Shown: positions 36,551-45,088, numbered from the stretch's first letter. The stretch is DNA of 64,000 nt from Luteirhabdus salina (GCA_025384855.1 JALAHT010000001.1:372001-436000), one strand, 5' to 3'. Program-made: numbers and translations. The notes: generated by a model from the sequence alone, not told the origin.

Positions 36551-37543
36551 TTATGGCAGGGCTTGAATGGCAGCCACCATTTCGGCCCTAGTTCCTGTTT
36601 CGGTTTCTTCGTAGCTAAAAACATACACATCGTTTTCAGCAACGGTTACCCCTTGAATCGCCCATCGGTACTCATCATTCTCTTCTGTTACGAAGATCAC
36701 GTGCATTTCCAATCCGACAGGAATTTGTCCGTAATGTTCCGAAAACAACCCTGTGTTTTCGTCGTAGGTATCCAATTGTGCCAAGGCATTTTCTTCACCG
36801 TCATACGAAAGGTATACACCACTATTGGTATTATCGTACCCTTCAGGAACATCTACTTTAAGGGTCGTCTTCGGACGTGGATCGTTATAGAATCGATCTA
36901 CGTTTGTCCATCCAAACTCATCGAAGTACGCATAGTATTGGTTTCCTTCGGCGAAGACACCTTCTTCTCCATTGGCGCCTGCATCGTTTTCTCTCCATTC
37001 TACATCACCGTCTTCATTTACGGTTCCATCCCACAAGATCATTGATGGATCTGGTCCACCGGTCAGATCTGCTGGAATAAGAAGGGTCATATTACAAGTG
37101 CTTTGGATCGATTCACCATTTTGCTTGACATCGATATAAAAGGCTCCACCGGTAAGCAGGAGGTTCTTATCGCCGTTAGGCATTACTCCCATGGTCGATT
37201 TATTGGCCGTTAACATGGTTTCGCGGTCGAATACCTCCACAAATTCAACGGTGGCAGGTCCAGTGGCTGGTTCCCCATTAGTAAACAGGCAGTTTCCATT
37301 GATGTTTACTTGCACCCCTTTCGGAGAGATAAAGGAAATTCCATCCTCCGCATCAAAATCGACTCGAAGGGTAATATCCTCTAAGGCCTCATCCTTAAGG
37401 TTGTTGTAGTCTTCACGACTTGGCGCGATATAGGGAACGCCATCGTCGGTTGGGATTCCATCGGAATCGTCATTTACTTGACAAGAAGTAAAAGAAAGTG
37501 CAGTTGCAAAAAGGGCTGTAAAAATTAGTTTTGAAGTTTTCAT
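36551..37543 (-). CDS. Surface lipoprotein, first gene of the CHAT operon
   Basis: A 330-residue lipoprotein with signal peptide and lipobox (LSFTSC), a Ser/Asp/Gly-rich linker and the same domain as its downstream paralogue: VQVNINGNCLFTNGEPATG, VEVFDRETMLTANKSTMGV, MTLLIPADLTGGPDPSMIL, EFGWTNVDRFYNDPRPKT. It is the first gene of the four-gene minus-strand operon (137 bases to the next gene) and diverges from the ECF sigma factor gene. Function unknown. Confidence 0.85.
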   Translation of the reverse strand: MKTSKLIFTALFATALSFTSCQVNDDSDGIPTDDGVPYIAPSREDYNNLKDEALEDITLRVDFDAEDGISFISPKGVQVNINGNCLFTNGEPATGPATVEFVEVFDRETMLTANKSTMGVMPNGDKNLLLTGGAFYIDVKQNGESIQSTCNMTLLIPADLTGGPDPSMILWDGTVNEDGDVEWRENDAGANGEEGVFAEGNQYYAYFDEFGWTNVDRFYNDPRPKTTLKVDVPEGYDNTNSGVYLSYDGEENALAQLDTYDENTGLFSEHYGQIPVGLEMHVIFVTEENDEYRWAIQGVTVAENDVYVFSYEETETGTRAEMVAAIQALP

Positions 37544-37581
37544 GATTTCTAAATTTTAAATGAAACATTTTTCGTTGTTCG

Positions 37582-37615
37582 CCCTTATATCCATTTCACC
37601 TGAAAAGTGTTACCC
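37582..37615 (-). promoter_or_regulatory. Candidate ECF-sigma-dependent promoter of the CHAT operon
   Basis: On the minus strand GGGTAACA (37608-37615) is followed after 16 bases by GATATAAGGG (37582-37591), about 39 bases before the first lipoprotein ATG. It lacks the housekeeping TAnnTTTG box. A GTAAC -35 element is typical of ECF promoters in general; assigning it to the neighbouring sigma factor is inference. Confidence 0.45.
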
Positions 37616-37752
37616 ATAATTTTTGAATTATTTTTTTAAACATTTCTCAGACCTTACCATTACTGATATTAGCGTTATTTTTATTTTTTTAAAACAGAAA
37701 GGAAATCTCCTTTTGAAGTTAATTTTCTACCTTTAAGTGAAACTAGCTGCCT

Positions 37753-38331
37753 TTGCAAAACAAGAATGTTCATAGTGACCAACGCTACGTCGACGGGCTT
37801 GCCCAAAATGATACGGCCATTATTAATGCTATCTATAAAAACTTCGTTCCGAAAGTGATCGGGTATATCCGTAAGAACAGCGGATCGGAAGCCCAAGCCC
37901 AGGATTTGATTCAAGAGGTGTTAATGGTAATCTACGACCAAGCCCACCAACAGGATTTAAAATTAACGTGTCCGTTCGATGCGTACTTCTTTCTATTGTG
38001 TAAGCGAAAATGGTTCAATCAATTGAAAAAGAAACGGCTTCAGAAGGTAACAATCAACGAGGAAATTGTATCTGAACATAAAGAAGCCGATCAGTTTGCC
38101 TTCGAAACCGCAATTTTTGAAGAAAAGCAATCGCTATTTAACGATATGTTCAAAAAACTGGGCAAAGCGTGCCAGGATTTATTAAAGGTGGTTTTCGAAC
38201 TGGATGATATGAAGAAAACCGCTGAAAAGTTGGATATTTCCTATGCTTACGCCCGAAAAAAGAAATCGTTATGTATCGGTCAGCTAACCGAATTGATCCA
38301 AGCTTCACCTAAATACGAACAATTAAAATAG
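37753..38331 (+). CDS. ECF-type RNA polymerase sigma-70 factor
   Basis: A 192-residue sigma factor with region 2 (YKNFVPKVIGYIRKNSGSEAQAQDLIQEVLMVIYDQ) and region 4 (LLKVVFELDDMKKTAEKLDISYAYARKKKSLCIGQL), whose helix-turn-helix reads the -35 element. No ATG is available near the N-terminus; TTG at 37753 is the only reasonable start because an in-frame stop lies at 37744. It is followed seven bases later by the TPR membrane protein and diverges from the CHAT operon, which it probably controls. Confidence 0.9.
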   Translation: MQNKNVHSDQRYVDGLAQNDTAIINAIYKNFVPKVIGYIRKNSGSEAQAQDLIQEVLMVIYDQAHQQDLKLTCPFDAYFFLLCKRKWFNQLKKKRLQKVTINEEIVSEHKEADQFAFETAIFEEKQSLFNDMFKKLGKACQDLLKVVFELDDMKKTAEKLDISYAYARKKKSLCIGQLTELIQASPKYEQLK

Positions 38332-38338
38332 CCCGAGG

Positions 38339-39079
38339 ATGGACGCTGACACCTATTTATTATTTGAAGACTATTTGGACGGAAGGCTCTCCGATGAAGA
38401 AAAGCGAATGTTTGAAGCCCGGTTGACTTCTGATGCCGAATTCCAGAATTCCTTTACGACTTATAAGAAATTGAACGCCTTTGGTAAACACACCATCGGA
38501 AAGGCCAAGGAACGTGAAGCCTTCCGACAGAACCTAGCAAAAGTTGCTAATGATTACGCTCGTAATAAACCCACAACAATTTCAAAAATCCGTCAGCTTC
38601 GCCCATGGCAATACGCCGCGGCCGCAACGGTATTGGTCTTGATTGCAATTTCCTATTTCCAGTTTTTTGCCATCCCAACGTACGATGATTATCGTGAATT
38701 TTCACCTATTAGTATTAGTGTTCGCGGTACCGAAAGCACGTCAGAATTGCTACAGCAAGCACAAAGTGCTTATAACAACGAAAATTTTGAGGCCGCAGCC
38801 GTAGCCTTCACCCGACTTCGTAATGCAGGGGAAGGTTCGCCAGAGATTCTATTATATAATGCGATTGCTTTAACGGAAAGCGACGAAGAGGAAACAGCTG
38901 CCGAATTGTATGAAGAATTAATGAACGGCGACTCTGTGTACGCCGAAGAAGCGATATGGTATGCCGCCTTAAACCGCTTGAAACAAGAAAAACATAGCTT
39001 GGCAAAAGAACTGTTCAAAAAAGTACCGAGTACTTCACCTCATTATCGGAAAGCACAAAAGCTTCAGAAAAAGCTATAA
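38339..39079 (+). CDS. TPR membrane protein, probable anti-sigma factor
   Basis: A 246-residue protein. The N-terminus (YLLFEDYLDGRLSDEEKRMFEARLTSDAEFQ) resembles the cytoplasmic helical part of Bacteroidota anti-sigma proteins. A single membrane helix follows (about 96-114, YAAAATVLVLIAISYFQFF), then an extracytoplasmic TPR-like domain (about 135-246). Its position directly after the sigma gene and this topology suggest that it holds the sigma factor at the membrane and senses a periplasmic signal. The anti-sigma role is inference. Confidence 0.85.
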   Translation: MDADTYLLFEDYLDGRLSDEEKRMFEARLTSDAEFQNSFTTYKKLNAFGKHTIGKAKEREAFRQNLAKVANDYARNKPTTISKIRQLRPWQYAAAATVLVLIAISYFQFFAIPTYDDYREFSPISISVRGTESTSELLQQAQSAYNNENFEAAAVAFTRLRNAGEGSPEILLYNAIALTESDEEETAAELYEELMNGDSVYAEEAIWYAALNRLKQEKHSLAKELFKKVPSTSPHYRKAQKLQKKL

Positions 39080-39113
39080 AAAAATCACCATCATACTACT
39101 ACAATGGTGATTT
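39077..39113 (-). terminator. Terminator of the SYLF gene, possibly bidirectional
   Basis: Stem AAATCACCAT/ATGGTGATTT (39082-39113), with at least seven Ts after it on the minus strand. It lies between two convergent genes and may also end the sigma-factor operon. Confidence 0.8.
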
Positions 39114-39135
39114 AATATCTGCTATGTTCTAAAAA

Positions 39136-39672
39136 TTACATCTCAGATATTGGTGTAAAATCGAATTCTTGTCCACCAACTGAGGCTTCAAGACTTAATC
39201 CTGCTTTTGGCAAAACAAAAACCTTCACGCCATTTTCATAAATGGATTCTTTTGCAGCACCCTCTTCAATTAGTACAGCTGATGCTTTTGCAGAAAGGCT
39301 GAATTCATCGTCCTTAAACTCGTCATATTCAGCTTCATTTTTAAAGAAAATGATTTCGCTATAGGCTTCACCACCTACCTGTGCTCCAACATCTACTTTT
39401 GTCATATCCGCCATACAAATTGCACGGCCACTTTCATAAACCACACCATTTCCAGATGCTCCGCCTACTACAAGTGCTCCTTCTCCGACATTTGGAAAAA
39501 TTACATACGCTTCAGCATGTGAAAAATGTTCTTTGATGTCTGGATCTTTTTCCATGAATGCAGCTTTTGCTTTTTCAGCATCTTTCATCAATTTTTTGTC
39601 TTCTTTTGACTGTGCGAATACTGTTACACTAAATAGTATTGTAAGTATTGTTATCAATTGTATCCTCTTCAT
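39136..39672 (-). CDS. SYLF/YSC84-domain secreted protein
   Basis: A 178-residue protein with a signal peptide (RIQLITILTILFSVTVFAQ) and a SYLF (YSC84, lipid-binding) domain: AYVIFPNVGEGALVVGGASGNG, GRAICMADMTKVDVGAQVGGEAYSEI and VFVLPKAGLSLEASVGGQEF. It probably acts in the periplasm or outer membrane; the role in bacteria is unclear. In-frame ATGs at 39678, 39696 and 39774 are possible, but 39672 begins directly at the signal peptide. Confidence 0.85.
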   Translation of the reverse strand: MKRIQLITILTILFSVTVFAQSKEDKKLMKDAEKAKAAFMEKDPDIKEHFSHAEAYVIFPNVGEGALVVGGASGNGVVYESGRAICMADMTKVDVGAQVGGEAYSEIIFFKNEAEYDEFKDDEFSLSAKASAVLIEEGAAKESIYENGVKVFVLPKAGLSLEASVGGQEFDFTPISEM

Positions 39673-39830
39673 AATCATTTTTTTTGTTAGGTTCATATCA
39701 AGTTCAACATCAAGATACCTATCAGATATCGCTTGATACGTTAAGAGGCTGTTACAATAAATTAAAGGTATCATAAGGCAATCGCTATGGCCGCGTGTGA
39801 TTCTTGAAATACCATTGCATAATTTTGATG

Positions 39831-39838
39831 TACCTTTG
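39831..39838 (+). promoter_or_regulatory. -7 box of era
   Basis: Exact TAccTTTG, ending 16 bases before the era ATG. The nearest upstream TTG is 24 bases away, slightly long for a -33 element. Confidence 0.55.
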
Positions 39839-39854
39839 TAAAAAATAGCATTGA

Positions 39855-40736
39855 ATGGCGCATAAAGCAGGTTTTGTAAATATCATTGGAAATCCCAATG
39901 TAGGGAAAAGCACATTAATGAACGCCTTTGTTGGCGAGCGTTTATCGATTATTACCAACAAATCGCAAACCACACGTCATCGGATACTCGGCATTGTTAA
40001 CGGGGACGATTTTCAGGTGCTATTTAGCGACACACCTGGTATTATCAAACCCGCTTATGAACTTCAGGAGAGTATGATGGATTTCGTGAAATCTGCCTTC
40101 GAGGATGCCGACATCTTGCTTTATATTGTGGAGTTAGGTGAAAAAGACTTGAAGGATGAAGCATTCTTCAACAAAATCACCCATACGAAAATACCGGTAT
40201 TATTACTGCTGAATAAAATTGATAAGGGCGATGAAGCCCAGTTGATGGAAGCATTGAAAGTTTGGGAAGAGAAAGTTCCGAATGCAGAAATTTTTGCCAT
40301 TTCAGCCTTAGAAAACTTTGGAGTGAAAGAAGTATTTCAACGAATATTGGAACTGCTTCCGGAAAACCCGCCCTTCTATCCCAAAGATCAGCTTACCGAT
40401 AAGCCCGAACGTTTCTTTGTAAATGAAATCCTTCGTGAAAAGATCTTGATGCACTATAAGAAGGAAATCCCGTATTCTGTGGAAATCGAGACCGAAGAGT
40501 TTTTTGAAGAGGATGAAATCATTCGGATCCGAGCGATTATAATGATCGAGCGTGAAAGTCAGAAAGGAATTATTATTGGTCACAAAGGTTCGGCGTTAAA
40601 ACGTGTTGGTGTTGAAGCGCGTAAAGACCTTGAGGCCTTCTTCGGAAAGCAGGTACACCTGGAAACCTATGTAAAGGTGAACAAAAACTGGCGAAGCGAC
40701 GAAAAGCAGCTGCGACGGTTTGGGTATAATAAATAG
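39855..40736 (+). CDS. era: GTPase Era
   Basis: A 293-residue GTPase that binds 16S rRNA and helps mature the 30S subunit. G1 GNPNVGKST, G2 SQTTRH, G3 DTPGI, G4 NKID and G5 SAL are in order, and the C-terminal KH RNA-binding domain has IIGHKGSALKRVGVEARKDLE. The stop codon overlaps the first base of a heptamer tandem repeat. Confidence 0.96.
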   Translation: MAHKAGFVNIIGNPNVGKSTLMNAFVGERLSIITNKSQTTRHRILGIVNGDDFQVLFSDTPGIIKPAYELQESMMDFVKSAFEDADILLYIVELGEKDLKDEAFFNKITHTKIPVLLLLNKIDKGDEAQLMEALKVWEEKVPNAEIFAISALENFGVKEVFQRILELLPENPPFYPKDQLTDKPERFFVNEILREKILMHYKKEIPYSVEIETEEFFEEDEIIRIRAIIMIERESQKGIIIGHKGSALKRVGVEARKDLEAFFGKQVHLETYVKVNKNWRSDEKQLRRFGYNK

Positions 40737-40794
40737 CTGTAGGCTGTAGGCTGTAGGCTGTAGGCTGTAGGCTGTAGGCTGTAGGCTGTAGGCT
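40736..40794. repeat. (GCTGTAG)n heptanucleotide tandem repeat
   Basis: 59 bases, just over eight perfect copies of GCTGTAG, beginning on the last base of the era stop codon. On the minus strand it encodes repeated PTAYSLQ, but no gene supports that frame. Copy number should vary by slippage. Confidence 0.95.
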
Positions 40795-40860
40795 AAAATA
40801 TTAAAATTATTTTCCTCCCATAATTCCGAATTCGGCATTCATACTTGCACCTTCCCTACC

Positions 40861-40917
40861 CTCTGCTCCTTTGTCTCTTTGCTACTTTGCTCCTTTGCTC
40901 CTTTGCTCCTTTGCTAA
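40861..40917. repeat. TTTGCTCC-type octamer array
   Basis: Degenerate units (TTTGTCTC, TTTGCTAC, then several TTTGCTCC) over about 57 bases, before the gene at 40952. A heptamer repeat precedes it, as at 16162-16290. A short palindrome CCGAATTCGG lies between, at about 40828. Confidence 0.8.
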
Positions 40918-40951
40918 TTTATCACTCTAAATTTTGCCGTATCTTTAGAAA

Positions 40952-41503
40952 ATGACAGCGCTCACAAAGCTTTTTATCAAAACGTTTCTTTTAACGGGGA
41001 TCCCCTTTGCAATTGGTATGATGGGCCTCCACCTAATCGGTGGCGAAGCGTTGCGCATTGAAAAATTTATCATCTATACTACACTTTTCGGGGGCATAAT
41101 GGCGCTTAGTTTAATTGCAATCCTAAAGTATCACTTACGAAAAATAGGCATTCAAAAGATAACGCAAAAGCATTTGGGTGTGCACCAAAAGCGAACTATT
41201 ATTTCTACGCTATCAATAGAAGAATTACTTCAAATGCTAAAAGATGATCCTGTATTTCAACTAATGGTTCGAAAGGAAATAGAAAACGGGATTTTATTGC
41301 AAACAACCATGACCATGAAATCGTGGGGTGAAGAAATCAGAATACAAATCGTAGGCGATAGAGGTTCTTCCTACCAATATGAAATTTCTAGCCGGCCAAG
41401 ATTAAAGACAACGCTCATCGATTATGGAAAAAATTTGCAAAACATACGCCGGATGGAAGCTATGTTAACAGGTACTATGGAAATTCAAGAGCCCACCATC
41501 TAG
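40952..41503 (+). CDS. Membrane protein of unknown function
   Basis: Not recognised. A 183-residue protein with two N-terminal membrane helices (about 10-30 and 38-60) and a mixed cytoplasmic domain with SIEELLQMLKDDPVFQ and a beta-rich stretch (WGEEIRIQIVGDRGSSYQYEISS). Domain shape and size parallel the convergent gene at 41500, and the two overlap by four bases at their 3' ends; a shared role is possible but unproven. Confidence 0.65.
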   Translation: MTALTKLFIKTFLLTGIPFAIGMMGLHLIGGEALRIEKFIIYTTLFGGIMALSLIAILKYHLRKIGIQKITQKHLGVHQKRTIISTLSIEELLQMLKDDPVFQLMVRKEIENGILLQTTMTMKSWGEEIRIQIVGDRGSSYQYEISSRPRLKTTLIDYGKNLQNIRRMEAMLTGTMEIQEPTI

Positions 41504-41994
41504 ATTTGTAGCGTGTCCTTCATAAAAAGATGAAGCGCAATCATTTCCTTCCGTCCAGCTTTTTTCCCCATTCGCCCTACGAAATACAATACAAACCAAC
41601 CGATAAGCAATAATCCCATAGCCAGCACTTGTACGGCATAAGGCTCTTTAAGCGAAGCGTTACTGTACGCCCACACAGCAAATCCTAGAAAAGCGGTTCC
41701 TACCAAAAAATGTAAAAACATAAATAAGGTCCAGACTCTAGGATTCGGACCAAACGTTCCGAAAAGCATACAGCTCCCGTCTTCGCGTTCCAATAATTCA
41801 AGATGCAATTGGGGTGACCAAATATGCTGTTCGGCTCTAGGGATTTTCAAAAAGATATGTTCATCGACCAAACTGACAACAATACTGTTTTGAAGCTCTT
41901 TTTGCTTTTGAAATGCTTCTAAAATTGAAGCCATAGTCCGTTGCAGTTCCATTTGGAACCGAGGACGCAATACGACTTCATTTGAAAGTTTCAT
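41500..41994 (-). CDS. Membrane protein of unknown function
   Basis: Not recognised. A 164-residue protein with a soluble N-terminal half (about 1-85), two membrane helices (about 88-108 and 119-140) and a basic loop (GRMGKKAGRKE) before a short tail. No motif identifies a family. Convergent with and overlapping the gene at 40952. Confidence 0.65.
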   Translation of the reverse strand: MKLSNEVVLRPRFQMELQRTMASILEAFQKQKELQNSIVVSLVDEHIFLKIPRAEQHIWSPQLHLELLEREDGSCMLFGTFGPNPRVWTLFMFLHFLVGTAFLGFAVWAYSNASLKEPYAVQVLAMGLLLIGWFVLYFVGRMGKKAGRKEMIALHLFMKDTLQI

Positions 41995-42072
41995 TAACTC
42001 ACTAATTTATATATGAAAGTACTATTTTTTTTGAAATGATATGCGAACTCGAATACTTCCAACTAATTCAAC

Positions 42073-42080
42073 TATTTTTG
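42073..42080 (+). promoter_or_regulatory. -7 box of der
   Basis: Exact TAttTTTG, ending 19 bases before the der ATG. No convincing -33 element. Confidence 0.55.
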
Positions 42081-42099
42081 CAGCAGTAAAGTAGACACC

Positions 42100-43401
42100 A
42101 TGAGTATTGTTGCCGTAGTAGGAAGACCTAATGTAGGAAAATCGACGTTTTTTAATCGCTTGATCAAGCGACGCGAAGCTATAACAGATGCAGTAAGCGG
42201 TGTAACCCGCGATCGTCACTATGGCAAAAGCGATTGGAACGGGAAGGAGTTTTCACTTATCGATACCGGTGGTTATGTGAAAGGAAGTGACGATGTCTTC
42301 GAAGCGGAAATCGATAAGCAGGTAGAACTGGCCATCGATGAAGCGGATGCTATCGTATTCATGGTAGATGTTGAAAGCGGTATTACCGGCATGGACGAGG
42401 AAGTTGCCAAGTTGCTTCGGAAGTCGAATAAGCCTTTCTTTTTAGCGGTGAACAAGGTCGACAATGCCAAACGACATGCCGACGCAGTTGAATTCTATTC
42501 GCTTGGCGTTGAAAAATACTATACTATTTCGAGCATCAACGGTAGTGGTACAGGCGAATTGTTGGATGATGTCGTCGCTAGTCTGCCCGAGGAACCCGAA
42601 GAGGAGGAAACCGAATTGCCACGATTTGCTGTGGTCGGTCGACCGAATGCGGGAAAATCATCCTTTATCAACACCCTGATTGGGGAAGAGCGTTTCGTCG
42701 TAACCGATATTGCCGGAACTACAAGAGACAGTATCGATACGAAATACAATCGCTTCGGATTTGAGTTCAATTTGGTGGATACAGCAGGAATCCGAAAAAA
42801 GAGTAAGGTGAAGGAAGACCTGGAATTTTACTCGGTGATGCGAAGTGTTCGCGCTATTGAGCATTGCGATGTGGTTATTTTAGTATTCGATTCCACCAGA
42901 GGGTTCGACGGACAGGTACAGAATATTTTTTGGCTCGCGCAGCGAAACAATAAAGGTATCGTAATCTTAGCGAATAAGTGGGATTTGGTTGAAAAAGATA
43001 ACAAGACCACCAAGCAAATGGAAGCGTATATTCGTCAGCAATGTGAACCTTTTGTTGATGTGCCAATTGTCTTTATTTCTGCATTGACGAAGCAACGTAT
43101 TTTTAAAGCCATAGAAACGGCGGTTAAGGTGTATGAAAACAGAACACGTAAGGTGAAGACGAGTAAGTTAAATGATTTAATGCTTCCCATTATACAAGCG
43201 ACACCGCCTCCTGCGACCAAAGGAAAATATGTTAAAATCAAATTCTGTACACAATTACCGACGCCTTATCCTAGTTTTGCATTTTTTGCAAACCTCCCAC
43301 AATATGTAAAGGATCCGTACAAGCGTTTCTTAGAAAATCAATTGCGTCAACATTTCGATTTTACTGGGGTTCCGGTGAAGATTTATATCCGAAAAAAATA
43401 G
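42100..43401 (+). CDS. der: GTPase Der (EngA)
   Basis: A 433-residue double-GTPase needed for 50S subunit maturation. The first GTPase domain has [18 protein letters not shown] and NKVD; the second has [19 protein letters not shown] and NKWD. A KH-like C-terminal domain ([19 protein letters not shown]) follows. Length and order match the family exactly. Confidence 0.96.
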   Translation: MSIVAVVGRPNVGKSTFFNRLIKRREAITDAVSGVTRDRHYGKSDWNGKEFSLIDTGGYVKGSDDVFEAEIDKQVELAIDEADAIVFMVDVESGITGMDEEVAKLLRKSNKPFFLAVNKVDNAKRHADAVEFYSLGVEKYYTISSINGSGTGELLDDVVASLPEEPEEEETELPRFAVVGRPNAGKSSFINTLIGEERFVVTDIAGTTRDSIDTKYNRFGFEFNLVDTAGIRKKSKVKEDLEFYSVMRSVRAIEHCDVVILVFDSTRGFDGQVQNIFWLAQRNNKGIVILANKWDLVEKDNKTTKQMEAYIRQQCEPFVDVPIVFISALTKQRIFKAIETAVKVYENRTRKVKTSKLNDLMLPIIQATPPPATKGKYVKIKFCTQLPTPYPSFAFFANLPQYVKDPYKRFLENQLRQHFDFTGVPVKIYIRKK

Positions 43402-43557
43402 GTGTCCTTTGCGTAGAATACATCAAACAGCTTAAGTAGGAAGCAATCAATTCCCATTCCCGAAGGTTTGGAATAAAATTCAATCGCAAATCGGATATCT
43501 TTCAATCTAAAATCCAATTACCAGCCTCCTGATGCACCCCAACTGATGGAACGGAAA

Positions 43558-43601
43558 GTTCTGCAAATTTTGTATCATCCAACCTGCAAAATTTGCAGAA
43601 C
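43558..43601. repeat. Perfect 15-bp inverted repeat in repeat unit 1
   Basis: Arms GTTCTGCAAATTTTG (43558-43572) and CAAAATTTGCAGAAC (43587-43601) with a 14-base loop. Flanks ACGGAAA and AACCACCACCAT are shared with the hairpin at 43718. Confidence 0.95.
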
Positions 43602-43717
43602 AACCACCACCATATCCGGAGGTTTTGGAATAAAATTCAATCCGAAATCGTCTATCTTTCAATCTAAAATCGAACTACCAGCCTCCTGAAGTACCAATAA
43701 GGAATTGCCACGGAAAG

Positions 43718-43762
43718 GTTTTCCTCAATTTTGTACTTTCCAGTTTACAAAATTGAGAAAAC
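43718..43762. repeat. Inverted repeat in repeat unit 2, covarying with unit 1
   Basis: Arm 43718-43734 (GTTTTCCTCAATTTTGT) pairs with 43747-43762 (ACAAAATTGAGAAAAC) with a single bulged C and a 12-base loop. Most differences from the hairpin at 43558 occur in both arms, so pairing is preserved. Confidence 0.92.
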
Positions 43763-43835
43763 AACCACCACCATTCCCGGAGGTTTTGGAATAAAATTCA
43801 ATCCAAAATCGTATATCCTTCAATCTAAAATCCAA

Positions 43836-44630
43836 TTACCAGCCTCCTGAAGCACCACCACCACCAAAACCTCCTCCACCGAAGCCGCCGCCGAAACCGC
43901 CACCACCTCCAAAGCTACCACCACCGCCACCGAATCCTCCGGTGCGACCCATGTTGCTCAGAATAATGACGTCCCATATACTTCCACCGCGACCACCATT
44001 CCCACCGCGATTGTTTTTATTACCACGGGCAATAAGAATGATGATTACTATAAAAATGAGAAGCGCTACAATCCAGCTATTATCGCCCTTCTTCGAAAAG
44101 TCACGATCTTCATTAAACTCTCCATTCAGTGCTGCAAAAATAGCATCAGCTCCTTTGTCGAGACCTTCATAGTAGCTCCCCTTTTTAAATTCGGGAATCA
44201 TGATGCGATTGATAATTCGTTCCGCCATGATATCGGTAATCCTGTATTCTATCCCGTAACCAGTATTGATATCAATTCGACGGTCATCCCTAGCTAACAA
44301 AATCAAAATTCCGTTATCCTCATCGGCTTGACCGATGCCCCATTTTTGTCCCCACTTCGCACCTAACAACGAAATATCTTCCCCTTGGGTAGAAGCAATA
44401 ATAGCAACTACGATTTGGGTCGATGTGCTATCGGCATATCGCAACAGTTTATTCTCTAGAGATGCAGCTTGCTGAGAAGTTAATAAGTCGATGTAATCGT
44501 AAAGGGAGGTCTGTTCCGATTGCTTACTTGGTTTTGGAGGAATGTCGAATTGCGCAAGTGTAGCATAAGAGCCTAGCAAAAAGAAAGCAACAAGTACTAA
44601 GGGTCGATATGCTTGCTGAAGAAAATGCAT
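43836..44630 (-). CDS. TPM-domain (YgcG-type) membrane protein with a Gly-rich tail
   Basis: A 264-residue protein: signal peptide (LVLVAFFLLGSYATLAQ), TPM domain (about 40-170, YDYIDLLTSQQAASLENKL and DNGILILLARDDRRIDINTGYG), a membrane helix (about 188-203, ALLIFIVIIILIARG) and a tail with many Gly/Phe residues ending GGGGASGGW. TPM domains accompany LemA proteins in envelope homeostasis and photosystem-related functions; the biochemical role here is unknown. Its ATG overlaps the previous TAA (TAATG), so translation is coupled. The 3' end is the parent of the tandem copies downstream. Confidence 0.88.
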   Translation of the reverse strand: MHFLQQAYRPLVLVAFFLLGSYATLAQFDIPPKPSKQSEQTSLYDYIDLLTSQQAASLENKLLRYADSTSTQIVVAIIASTQGEDISLLGAKWGQKWGIGQADEDNGILILLARDDRRIDINTGYGIEYRITDIMAERIINRIMIPEFKKGSYYEGLDKGADAIFAALNGEFNEDRDFSKKGDNSWIVALLIFIVIIILIARGNKNNRGGNGGRGGSIWDVIILSNMGRTGGFGGGGGSFGGGGGFGGGFGGGGFGGGGASGGW

Positions 44631-45067
44631 TAGCCTACTGAAATATCATCAGGCAATTCATTCTTGTCGTTCTTCTTATAAGGAAAGTGTCGCTTCAACT
44701 GTTCTCCCGCCATCAAAATACCCTCAACCAAGCCTTGTTTCGTGTCACCATTTTTGAAATGTTGGATGATAATGTCTCTCGTACTATCCCAAAAATTCAC
44801 TTCCACTACATCGTTAATGCCGCTATCGCCCAGAATAACCAGCATTCGATCCTCTACAGCCACATAAATCAATACGCCATTACTGTTTTTGGTATTGTCC
44901 ATATGCAGATAATGAAACACCTCTTCCGCCCGATCGTATGCGTCTATTTCGGCGTGTGCTTCTAAATGCACCCGTATTTCACCACTGGTATTGCTTTCGG
45001 CTTTACGGATGGCTTCAACAATTTCGGCTTCTTCACTGGCCGTAAGGAAATCTTCAACTTTTGACAT
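44630..45067 (-). CDS. Soluble TPM-domain protein
   Basis: A 145-residue protein consisting of one TPM domain (LTASEEAEIVEAIRKAESNTSGEIRVHL, NSNGVLIYVAVEDRMLVILGDSGIND) without signal peptide or membrane helix, unlike its downstream partner. The LemA/TPM/TPM set is a common Bacteroidota operon. Confidence 0.88.
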   Translation of the reverse strand: MSKVEDFLTASEEAEIVEAIRKAESNTSGEIRVHLEAHAEIDAYDRAEEVFHYLHMDNTKNSNGVLIYVAVEDRMLVILGDSGINDVVEVNFWDSTRDIIIQHFKNGDTKQGLVEGILMAGEQLKRHFPYKKNDKNELPDDISVG

Positions 45068-45088
45068 ACATTATTATTATTTCAATAC

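Larger units (their letters stand above)
43441..43862. repeat. Three tandem copies of a gene terminus plus its 3' flank
   Basis: The 434-base gap after der is filled by three units about 157-161 bases apart, aligned at GGAATAAAATT (43470, 43627 and 43788). Each unit reads on the minus strand G-A/T-S-G-G-W-stop followed by a conserved 3' flank. Unit 3 is the genuine end of the TPM gene (43836); units 1 and 2 are non-coding copies. Between units lie hairpins with different sequence but conserved shape, bordered by ACGGAAAG and AACCACCACCAT. Confidence 0.88.

Noticed and set aside
40596-40838. Minus-strand ORF encoding repeated PTAYSLQ
   Set aside because: It is created by the GCTGTAG tandem repeat and the antisense of era; there is no start or family support.
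43441-43835. CRISPR-like repeat/spacer pattern
   Set aside because: Units are about 160 bases and imperfect, spacers are palindromic, and there are no cas genes.
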